Shown here one piece after another: positions 33,166 through 39,596 of a stretch of 64,000 bases of DNA. Within the stretch, counting starts at the first letter, position 1. Each line of letters begins with the position of its first letter. Both the position numbers and the translations under genes were made by a program. The stretch spans positions 1 through 64,000 of the forward strand of contig NZ_LPUX01000053.1 of NCBI RefSeq assembly GCF_001651865.1, read 5' to 3'. The DNA is from Sinorhizobium glycinis. Its GTDB lineage: Bacteria; Pseudomonadota; Alphaproteobacteria; Rhizobiales; Rhizobiaceae. The notes under the pieces were generated by a model. The model made no database searches, was not told where the DNA came from, and saw only the letters and a list, made by a program, of their open reading frames with translations.

Positions 33166-33525
33166 CTAAGCGCCGCCCCTTAGGAACCGCTCGTCGCGTG
33201 TTCGGATATCCGCGACCACAATCCCGACGACCAGAGCGTCGAATCTGTCGCGGCTTAGGTGGTGGATGCGGCCGCCGCGCCTTTCTTGGGAAAGATCGAG
33301 GCCGCCAGCGCCATCAAAGGCGTTCGCTACTCTGAAAAGCTCGACGCCGTTCCCGACGTCTATCAGATAGACGCCCTCGCCCTCATAGTTAGCTACAGGG
33401 GCTATCAGGGCGTAGTCTCGTCCGCCTCGGAACGAGGGTTCCATCGCATCGCCCGCGACCGCGTGGACGCGGAAGCGATCAGACAGGACAGCTTCAGGCG
33501 GAATATGCGGAACAAGGTCATTCAT
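33166..33525 (-). CDS. S24-like domain protein lacking the catalytic Ser
   Basis: The product is 119 residues. It shows the LexA/CI C-terminal pattern: VAGDAMEPSFRGGRDYALI corresponds to GDSMxP with Ala in place of the nucleophilic Ser, and GVYLIDVGNGVELFRV corresponds to the strand that normally carries the Lys, which is not in place. There is no HTH. It faces the cI gene tail to tail (stops 10 bp apart). It may be an inactive partner that modulates the repressor, or a stand-alone anti-repressor-like protein. Confidence 0.7.
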   Translation of the reverse strand: MNDLVPHIPPEAVLSDRFRVHAVAGDAMEPSFRGGRDYALIAPVANYEGEGVYLIDVGNGVELFRVANAFDGAGGLDLSQERRGGRIHHLSRDRFDALVVGIVVADIRTRDERFLRGGA

Positions 33526-34360
33526 TTCGCCCTTCTCCAGAGAGAACGCAGGGCGGGTTACAGGCAGGCACTATGTCGAGCATTTCGTCTCCCCAGCGGT
33601 TGGATGCGGGGACCACGTTAGCGCAACGCGGGTATTTCGCGACGGATATTTTAGTGAGGCAGAAATCTGTGGATTGTCACAAAAGCTTTAATCTCGAAAC
33701 AACCGGGATCGGGCCGCTTCAACCAGTATGACAGTTTCGTGACAATCCACCGCTATTCCGCAATGGGTTTTTAGGGGTTCTTCCGCGAGTGGTTAAGAAA
33801 GCACACCGGGGACAGGCGGTTACGCATCAAAACCGCACATCCGAACCAGCGGCGGAGATCGATCACTTTCGCGTAATCTCGGTAATGAGCCGTTACTCGC
33901 GTCATACCAAGTCATTAGGATGGTCTCTAACACAGAGACATCCCATCCTGCGCCGGTCTCGCCGGCACCAAGCATCCGTGGAACTAACCTCTCCTGAAGC
34001 TCGGTTTGATATCCCAGCCGCTAACTGGGTCTAACGCCGGGTGTCTTTTTCTCGCGCTGGTCAGGCGCATTTCTTGTCCGGCACGAGCATCGTCCCTTTT
34101 CTTCGGGCGACGGTATAAGCTGCTTCAGTTTTCCCGGCGCGCTGCAAACGCGTTTTCCCGGCGGGCCATCAACCCCGTTCGTTCCGCCCGGTGAGCCTGG
34201 CACCGGTACCGCGAGGGATTTGATTTGCCGGATCGATCGGCGGCGCGGGGTCAAAGCCCGGAAAAGACCGCTGCCTTTGCGCCTCCGAACACATCATCTT
34301 GGCGGGAACCTCCGAGCAGACCCAAGATTTTGTGCTTTTCAGCGCCCGACAGCGTCCAAT
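33526..34360. other. Long non-coding stretch of the immunity region
   Basis: About 830 bases without a convincing gene. It contains a separated 12-bp inverted repeat, GTGGATTGTCAC (33669-33680) and GTGACAATCCAC (33740-33751). The first arm extends to TGTGGATTG, similar to a DnaA box. Short ORFs at 33789-34034 and 34021-34254 have no ribosome binding site or family features. The stretch may hold operators, an origin or untranslated RNA; I cannot decide. Confidence 0.5.
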
Positions 34361-34364
34361 CCGA

Positions 34365-34393
34365 TTGCGTTTCAATAGCAGTTCTGCTATACA
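34365..34393 (+). promoter_or_regulatory. Rightward promoter with embedded palindromic operator
   Basis: TTGCGT (34365-34370) and TATACA (34388-34393) are separated by 17 bp. The perfect palindrome ATAGCAGTTCTGCTAT (34375-34390) fills the spacer and touches the -10, so a bound repressor would block it. The TAGCA/TGCTA arms match those of the cro operator. Confidence 0.7.
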
Positions 34394-34416
34394 ATCGGCA
34401 GCACATGGAAGCCATC

Positions 34417-34453
34417 AGCCCCGGTCGGATCGTCCCGCCGGGGCTTTTCTTTT
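34417..34453 (+). terminator. Rho-independent terminator after a short transcript
   Basis: AGCCCCGG (34417-34424) pairs with CCGGGGCT (34438-34445), followed by TTTTCTTTT. It ends a transcript of roughly 55 nt from the promoter at 34365, making either a small RNA or an attenuated leader of the rightward operon that requires antitermination. Confidence 0.8.
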
Positions 34454-34495
34454 GCTACATGGCCGGAGCGATGTCAAATCTTTTGCGTCATTTTA

Positions 34496-34536
34496 TGTTA
34501 CATTACAGTTGACACTGTCGCATAAACTGTTACATT
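34496..34536 (+). promoter_or_regulatory. Promoter/operator of the recombination operon
   Basis: TTGACA (34509-34514) and TACATT (34531-34536) are 16 bp apart, 48 bp before the first gene. TGTTACATT occurs twice (34496-34504, 34528-34536; 32-bp period), flanking and covering the promoter, and the palindrome ACAGT-TGAC-ACTGT (34505-34518) overlaps the -35. A regulator other than that of the TAGCA sites, perhaps Cro, could bind here. Confidence 0.65.
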
Positions 34537-34584
34537 CGTCCTCATCGACACACCGGCAGCGGGCCGGAGATGAGGGACACGAAC

Positions 34585-34821
34585 ATGGGCAGCTTTGTTA
34601 CCCGATACCGCATTGAAGACGCGAAGGGCCGCGTGATGACCGAAGCCGGTCACTTCACCCGCGAGACCGACGACGCCGCGGAATTCCTGACCGAGCAGGA
34701 CGCGATTGAAGAATGCGCATGGTTGCCCGGTGCGACCGTCGAGCGGTTCCAGCGCTATTCCGACTTCCCCGGCTATCTGCCGCTCGTCGAGCGCGCTCTG
34801 GTGAAGGGGGCGAGCCTGTGA
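34585..34821 (+). CDS. Small phage protein, first gene of recombination operon
   Basis: 78 residues from the ATG at 34585 (GAGGGA eight bases upstream; an ATG at 34570 is an alternative). Starts MGSFVTRYRIEDAKGRVM; has acidic ETDDAAEFLTEQDAIEECAW. Overlaps the next gene as TGATG. No family recognised. Confidence 0.65.
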   Translation: MGSFVTRYRIEDAKGRVMTEAGHFTRETDDAAEFLTEQDAIEECAWLPGATVERFQRYSDFPGYLPLVERALVKGASL

Positions 34822-35015
34822 TGATCACCATGGACGCAACCGCCCTCGCCGCGATCACCAACCGTTGCACCGACATGATGCAGGCGGCCGCCGTCGCCTA
34901 CTACTCGCCCCGTGCCGACGAAAAACGGCATCACACCGAAACCGTTTTGGACGATCTCAAGCGGCTTACGGCAGCGCTCGGCTTCGAGATCGTCGAGAGG
35001 GAGGCTGCGGAATGA
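34821..35015 (+). CDS. Small helical phage protein, 64 residues
   Basis: Begins MITMDATALAAITNRCTDMM and ends with TVLDDLKRLTAALGFEIVER. The start overlaps the preceding stop (TGATG) and the stop overlaps the next start (ATGA). Function unknown. Confidence 0.65.
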   Translation: MITMDATALAAITNRCTDMMQAAAVAYYSPRADEKRHHTETVLDDLKRLTAALGFEIVEREAAE

Positions 35016-35134
35016 TGCTCCCGCCCGATCGCGTCATCACCCTCGAACCACCGGACGAACCTGACCCGCCGAGCTTCTACTGGCTCGCGCCCGTCGTCTG
35101 TTTCGCAGCAATCGTTCTTCCGCTTTTTCTCTGA
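35012..35134 (+). CDS. Small membrane protein, 40 residues
   Basis: A Pro/Asp-rich N-terminus (LEPPDEPDPPSFYW) followed by a C-terminal transmembrane segment (LAPVVCFAAIVLPLFL). Coupled to its neighbour by ATGA. Could be a superinfection or envelope protein; not recognised. Confidence 0.55.
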   Translation: MMLPPDRVITLEPPDEPDPPSFYWLAPVVCFAAIVLPLFL

Positions 35135-35145
35135 AGGATCCGACA

Positions 35146-36138
35146 ATGACCGCAGTATCAATTGGTGCTCTCGCCGCGTCGATCGTTAACCGCTGGGCCT
35201 GGTGGCAGAACGCCCTCAAGGGTAATTTCGGCCCGATGCATGAGGGCGAGCCGCAGCAGGGGTTTTATCGCACTCGCTTCAAGGGCGGGAAATGGGAACC
35301 GGTCGCGATCTGGCTCGACGATGAGACGGGCAAGTGGGTTGCCTATCGCGCCGGCCGCGAAGTCGATCCAGGCGAGGCCTGGAACTTCTGCCGGACGCAC
35401 CCGATCACGAAGGAAGCGTATGACGGCGCCATCAACGGCCAGCCGTTCCCTGACGAGGACGAAACGGTCGCGGCTCAGGTAGCGGCGTCCGGTCACAACT
35501 CGGGCGAAGTCGATCGGGCCGATGAGATCGCAGACCAGATCGAAGCCGCTCTCGCTGGCATGAAGGCCTACGCAAAGATCGGCGACGATGCGACCGCGGC
35601 GAAGGCGCTCTCTCTGCGCAACCGGCTCAACGAGCTTTCCCGCGAGGCGGACAAGAAGCGCGACGAGCTAAAGCGGCCGCACCTCGAAGCCGGCAAGGCA
35701 GTCGATGCCAAATGGCAGCCCCTAGTGAAAAAGGCGAAGGCCGGAGCTGACCAAGTCCGTGACGCGATCGGCGCGTGGGAAACGCACAAGCTGCAGGAAG
35801 AGCGCCGGCGGCAGCGTGAGGCCGAACAGGCTCTTCTCGCTGCGGAGCAGGCTCAGCGTGAGCAGCAGGCCGATGTAGCGGTCATGGAGGCGCCAGCGCC
35901 GACAGTTGCGCCGGTGGAGACCGCTCCTTCGCCGATCAAGCCGACCTACGGCAAGGCCGCAAGCGTCAAGGTCGTGACGGTCGTCAAGGACGTGACCGAC
36001 TGGCCAGCCCTCGCCGTCTACATGAGCGCTCATCCTGACATGCAAACCCTGCTCCGGCAGCTCGCACAGCGCGCGCTGGACGCTGGCCGGACCAACATCC
36101 CCGGCATCACTACTGAAGAGAAGGCGAACGTCCGATGA
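35146..36138 (+). CDS. Coiled-coil phage protein linked to RecT
   Basis: The product is 330 residues. The N-terminal part (RWAWWQNALKGNFGPMHEG, GFYRTRFKGGKWEPVAIW) is a small domain of its own. Residues about 120-245 form a charged coiled coil (SREADKKRDELKRPHLEAGK; EERRRQREAEQALLAAEQAQ). It overlaps RecT by 4 bp (ATGA), suggesting a joint role in recombination, for instance as exonuclease partner or end-binding protein, but no nuclease motif is visible. Confidence 0.65.
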   Translation: MTAVSIGALAASIVNRWAWWQNALKGNFGPMHEGEPQQGFYRTRFKGGKWEPVAIWLDDETGKWVAYRAGREVDPGEAWNFCRTHPITKEAYDGAINGQPFPDEDETVAAQVAASGHNSGEVDRADEIADQIEAALAGMKAYAKIGDDATAAKALSLRNRLNELSREADKKRDELKRPHLEAGKAVDAKWQPLVKKAKAGADQVRDAIGAWETHKLQEERRRQREAEQALLAAEQAQREQQADVAVMEAPAPTVAPVETAPSPIKPTYGKAASVKVVTVVKDVTDWPALAVYMSAHPDMQTLLRQLAQRALDAGRTNIPGITTEEKANVR

Positions 36139-37103
36139 ACGCTCACACCCAGGAAGTCACCCGCCTGCCCGCCCTTGCCGGCGGCGGTCACGTCATGGCG
36201 ATCGTGCCGCAGACGTTCGAAGAAACCTTCCGCGTTGCCAAGGCCGTCTACCTCGGCGGCCTAGCGCCGGCCGCTCTCATCGGCAAGCTCGAGGGCGATG
36301 CGGCCATCAGCGCTGTTACAGTCGCGATCATGTCTGGCGCCGAGCTCGGCCTGAAGCCGATGGTCGCATTGCGAAGCTTCACCGTCATCAACGGCAAGCC
36401 CGCTCTTTACGGCGACGGCCTGATCAACGTTGTGCGCCAGTCTGGAAAGGTCGCCTATCTGCGGACCGGCTGCGAGACGCGCGACGGCCAGATGGTCGGA
36501 TGGTGCGAGGCCAAGCGCAACGACACCGACGAAGAGAAGCGCGTCGAATTCTCCCAGGAAGACGCCATCCGCGCCGGCCTTTGGCAGACGGACGCAATCG
36601 TGACCAAGTGGAACAAGTGGGACAAGAAGAACGAGCAGAAGCCGAACGATAGCCCGTGGTGGCGATTCCCGCAGCGCATGCTTGCGTGGCGCGCGGCGGG
36701 CTATTGCCTCCGCGAGTTGTTCGGCGATGTGCTCGGCGGCATCCGCGACGAGTTCGAAGCGCGCGAGATCGCCGACGCCGAGGAGATGCGCGACATCACC
36801 CCGCGTCAGGAGCGCCACGAGCCCCCGACTCCTCCGAGGCCGCCAGAGCCGCCCAAGGCTGAAGAGCCGAAGACAATCGAGGGTGAAGCCGTAGTCGAGG
36901 ACGGAGGCCAGACCGATACGGCGGAATTCTTCGAAGAGCTTGAAACGGCGCTTGCCGGCGCCATGGACGAAGCGACGGTCGAAGAAATCTGGAGCGGCCT
37001 TGATCCGGAAGGCACCTTCGACGGCGACGATGTGAACCTTGACATCGCCTACAAGATCAAGGCTCGCCGCCTGGCTCAGATCAATCCGATGAACGGGGGC
37101 TGA
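36135..37103 (+). CDS. recT: RecT-family single-strand annealing protein
   Basis: The product is 322 residues. RecT-type features: FRVAKAVYLGGLAP, AIMSGAELGLKPMVALRSF, INGKPALYGDGLINVVRQSG, and WWRFPQRMLAWRAAGYCLREL. It anneals complementary strands during phage recombination and replication. The C-terminal 100 residues are acidic and probably flexible. Followed after 2 bp by the NinB-like gene. Confidence 0.9.
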   Translation: MNAHTQEVTRLPALAGGGHVMAIVPQTFEETFRVAKAVYLGGLAPAALIGKLEGDAAISAVTVAIMSGAELGLKPMVALRSFTVINGKPALYGDGLINVVRQSGKVAYLRTGCETRDGQMVGWCEAKRNDTDEEKRVEFSQEDAIRAGLWQTDAIVTKWNKWDKKNEQKPNDSPWWRFPQRMLAWRAAGYCLRELFGDVLGGIRDEFEAREIADAEEMRDITPRQERHEPPTPPRPPEPPKAEEPKTIEGEAVVEDGGQTDTAEFFEELETALAGAMDEATVEEIWSGLDPEGTFDGDDVNLDIAYKIKARRLAQINPMNGG

Positions 37104-37105
37104 CT

Positions 37106-37879
37106 ATGGGACGTGCTCTCCTCGTCCTCGAAACCGCCGCCGAGCGCCAGAAGGCCAAGAACTGGATTGACAAGGCTCCGGTAGGAACCCGAGTCGAGTT
37201 CAAGGCCTCGAAGCGCACCCTGCCGCAAAATGATCTTCTCTGGGCACTTCTCACGGAAGTTTCGCAGCAGCTGGAACACGGCGGCCGCCGATATGAGCCG
37301 GGCCAGTGGAAGGCAATCTTCCTGCATGCCTTCGGCCGGGAAGTGAGCTTCTTGCCTAGCCTGGACTTGAAGATATTCCTGCCGATCGAGCTTTCGTCGT
37401 CCGACCTGTCCAAGGACGAAATGACCAATTTCATCGAGTTCATCCTGAAGGAGGGCGCCGACCGCGGCGTCGTCTTCAAGGAACACAAATCAGATCCCGC
37501 CGACGGCTCCGTCCCCTCGTCTGCGGTTGATGACGCGGACTCCGCACCCGCGTCGGAGGGCGATGGCGAAGCCGCCTCTCCGTCATCGCCCTCCTCCCAT
37601 GCGGACTGGCTGTTCAACGTGGCCCGGATGCTCTGGGCAGCGACCAACTATCGCGGCGACATCTCAGTCCTGAAGGCGCAGAAGCTCGCCGCCATCGGGT
37701 CCTATCCGAAGCCGGAAGGCTGCCCGAACGTCATCACCGGTAAGGCCGAGGCGGTTTACGGCTACTGCGCGCAGATCGTGGCGGGATCGATCGAACCGCA
37801 GGATGGTCTTGCAGTCATCGCCGGGGTTGTCGGGTGCGACCAAGACGACCTGAAGCCGAGACAGCGAGGTGCGGCATGA
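37106..37879 (+). CDS. NinB-like recombination protein
   Basis: The product is 257 residues. Residues about 30-150 match NinB (KRTLPQNDLLWALLTEVSQQ, YEPGQWKAIFLHAFG), a DNA-binding recombination accessory. A Ser/Asp/Pro linker and about 90 further residues (HADWLFNVARMLWAATNYRG, EGCPNVITGKAEAVYGY) extend beyond the usual NinB length, which suggests a fused second domain. Confidence 0.82.
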   Translation: MGRALLVLETAAERQKAKNWIDKAPVGTRVEFKASKRTLPQNDLLWALLTEVSQQLEHGGRRYEPGQWKAIFLHAFGREVSFLPSLDLKIFLPIELSSSDLSKDEMTNFIEFILKEGADRGVVFKEHKSDPADGSVPSSAVDDADSAPASEGDGEAASPSSPSSHADWLFNVARMLWAATNYRGDISVLKAQKLAAIGSYPKPEGCPNVITGKAEAVYGYCAQIVAGSIEPQDGLAVIAGVVGCDQDDLKPRQRGAA

Positions 37880-38040
37880 AAACTCCCCTCACAGCCCCGC
37901 CAATCGCAGCGGGCTCCCAGCCGATGACCGACACCCGCGAAGCCGAGAAACCGCGCGAGCGGACTCCTGCGGTCGAGCCCGAGCACAACCGCCAACGGGA
38001 CGCGCTGAAGCGTATCCGTAAGGTCTATGGGAGGACGTGA
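37876..38040 (+). CDS. Small basic phage protein, 54 residues
   Basis: Starts in an ATGA overlap. Pro/Arg/Glu-rich (REAEKPRERTPAVEPEHNRQ) ending LKRIRKVYGRT. Its TGA overlaps the ATG of the HNH remnant (TGATG). No family recognised. Confidence 0.55.
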   Translation: MKTPLTAPPIAAGSQPMTDTREAEKPRERTPAVEPEHNRQRDALKRIRKVYGRT

Positions 38041-38111
38041 TGGCGCGGAAATCCTTCTCCCGCAAAGAGCGCGTCCGGCTCTTCGACCTCCACGGAGGGC
38101 ATAATGCATAA
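38040..38111 (+). pseudogene. 5' remnant of an HNH endonuclease gene
   Basis: The ORF encodes MARKSFSRKERVRLFDLHGG then HNA and a stop. This aligns with the N-terminus of the intact HNH protein at 38718 (MSRREFSKKVRAEAFLRCGG), so it looks like the beginning of a related HNH gene cut off just after the Gly-Gly pair. The homing-endonuclease-type gene starts 7 bp before its stop. See the finding on insertion. Confidence 0.6.
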
Positions 38112-38721
38112 AAATGCGCGTGATATTGCTGGCTTCCGTTCTGGCGCACTCGTCGCCGTTGAGCCAACCGCAGAACGTATCCGCAACCAGGTAGCGTGGC
38201 GCACACAATGCGATTGTGGGAACGAGTTCATCGCTCCTGGCTCTGAATTAAAGGCGGGGCGGTATCTATCGTGTGGATGTTTGGCAAAGGGGAAGCCAAG
38301 GGGTATCGGCTCCCACCCGCTCTATAGCCTCCACAAGAACATGCTCGACCGTTGCGGGAACCCCGATGCCAAGGATTATCCGAGGTACGGAGGACGCGGC
38401 ATCAAGGTTTGCGCAGAATGGCACGACCTCGATACGTTCGCCCGCGATATGGGACCGCGACCATCGAAGCGTCACTCCGTCGACCGCGTAGACAACGACA
38501 GAGGATATGAACCGGGTAACTGCAGGTGGGCAACGCCATCGCAACAAGCCCGGAACGCGCGACATAACTACTTCCCAGGGCAATCTTCAATCGAACTTTG
38601 CGAAGCCGTTGGCGTCAGGCCGGGGACGTTCCGGCAGCGAGTTTCAAAAGGATGGGACCCAGAAGATGCCCTCGACGCGCGCGATTTTAGACGCGTCAAG
38701 AGACTGCGAGGCGACCAATGA
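38104..38721 (+). CDS. HNH homing-type endonuclease
   Basis: The product is 205 residues. It has an N-terminal CDCGNEF and LSCGC zinc pair, a central HNH-type core (YPRYGGRGIKVCAEWHD; HSVDRVDNDRGYEPGNCRWA) and a C-terminal HTH-like segment (SSIELCEAVGVRPGTFRQRV), the layout of free-standing phage homing endonucleases. GGAGGG is 4 bp upstream. Its stop overlaps the next start as ATGA. It appears to be a selfish insertion next to the HNH gene. Confidence 0.82.
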   Translation: MHKNARDIAGFRSGALVAVEPTAERIRNQVAWRTQCDCGNEFIAPGSELKAGRYLSCGCLAKGKPRGIGSHPLYSLHKNMLDRCGNPDAKDYPRYGGRGIKVCAEWHDLDTFARDMGPRPSKRHSVDRVDNDRGYEPGNCRWATPSQQARNARHNYFPGQSSIELCEAVGVRPGTFRQRVSKGWDPEDALDARDFRRVKRLRGDQ

Positions 38722-39044
38722 GCCGCCGCGAATTCTCCAAGAAGGTCCGGGCCGAAGCCTTCCTCCGTTGCGGGGGCAAGTGCCAAAAGTGCGAGAGCGT
38801 GCTGAAGGTCGGCGAAGGCGAATACGACCACATCGTGCCGTATGCCCTCACCCAGGATTCGACGCTCTCGAATTGCCAGGTGCTGTGCGTGCCCTGCCAC
38901 CGGGGCGAAGGCGCGAAAACCTCAGACGACATCAAGGCCATTTCCAAGGCCAAGCGCAACTGGCTGAAACATACCGGGGCGTGGCCTCAGTCCAAAGCCA
39001 AGATCAAGAGCCGTGGCTTCGATAGAACGAGGGCAGCAGAATGA
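38718..39044 (+). CDS. HNH endonuclease
   Basis: The product is 108 residues. Zinc Cys pairs (GGKCQKCES; CVPCHRGE) bracket the HNH motif with EYDHIVPYALTQDSTLSNCQ, and a C-terminal KTSDDIKAISKAKRNWLK helix follows. Common in phages, sometimes working with terminase; here it lies far from the packaging genes. Coupled to the gene before (ATGA) and after. Confidence 0.85.
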   Translation: MSRREFSKKVRAEAFLRCGGKCQKCESVLKVGEGEYDHIVPYALTQDSTLSNCQVLCVPCHRGEGAKTSDDIKAISKAKRNWLKHTGAWPQSKAKIKSRGFDRTRAAE

Positions 39045-39358
39045 GCGAATTCTCAATGTCTATGTTCCGGAACAGGGATGACATGTACGCGGCAATGCGC
39101 GACGAGATCGAGAGGCTGCAGCGCGAGCGCGATTATGCTGTTCGCTGGGCGAATAAGTCCGTCGATGCCGTCAAAGAGCACGACGACGCGATCATCTGCC
39201 GTATGAAGGCAGCATTGGAGAAGTGCCAGAAGGCGCTCGCCGCAATGATCGACCCGTCATGCATCGCACAGTCCACGGTTCTTAACGCCTTCGCTATGGC
39301 GACCGATGCCGAAGCCGCAGCCCGCGCCGCTTTGGAGGCCGACCAATGCGCCAGCTAG
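39041..39358 (+). CDS. Phage protein of unknown function, coiled coil
   Basis: 105 residues. An N-terminal helix (YAAMRDEIERLQRERDYAVR) resembles Ea22-like proteins that carry a coiled coil, followed by LEKCQKALAAMIDPS and a C-terminal AATDAEAA-like helix. Coupled by ATGA to the HNH gene. Function unknown. Confidence 0.6.
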   Translation: MSEFSMSMFRNRDDMYAAMRDEIERLQRERDYAVRWANKSVDAVKEHDDAIICRMKAALEKCQKALAAMIDPSCIAQSTVLNAFAMATDAEAAARAALEADQCAS

Positions 39359-39558
39359 TCCGGCTTGTCGAAAATCGGCCGCTTCCTGTTCCGCGGCTCC
39401 CGTTCCTTCTTGCCCGGCTGAATTTCCTCGATGTCCTCCTCGTACAGCGAGACAGGATAGGGAACGCCGGCAAAATGCGCGGAGACGAGGCCGTCTTCCC
39501 CAACTCGGGTCACCTTTCCGCGAATGATGATTGTGTCGCCAACTTGAACTTTAGCCAT
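39355..39558 (-). CDS. Small beta-barrel-like protein on the opposite strand
   Basis: 67 residues: VQVGDTIIIRGKVTRVGEDG is a KOW/SH3-like strand pattern, then a basic tail (GKKEREPRNRKRP). It opposes the surrounding operon and overlaps the preceding gene's stop by 4 bp. No strong ribosome binding site. Such small proteins occur in phage accessory regions. Confidence 0.5.
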   Translation of the reverse strand: MAKVQVGDTIIIRGKVTRVGEDGLVSAHFAGVPYPVSLYEEDIEEIQPGKKEREPRNRKRPIFDKPD

Positions 39559-39596
39559 GAAGAATATTTGGCGCGAGCTGCGCAGGAGGCAAGGGT

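Noticed and set aside
33789-34034. 81-residue plus-strand ORF in the immunity region
   Set aside because: No start signal and no recognisable composition or motif.
34021-34254. Minus-strand ORF with collagen-like Gly-Pro pattern
   Set aside because: Short, no ribosome binding site, and the pattern is explained by local GC-rich composition.
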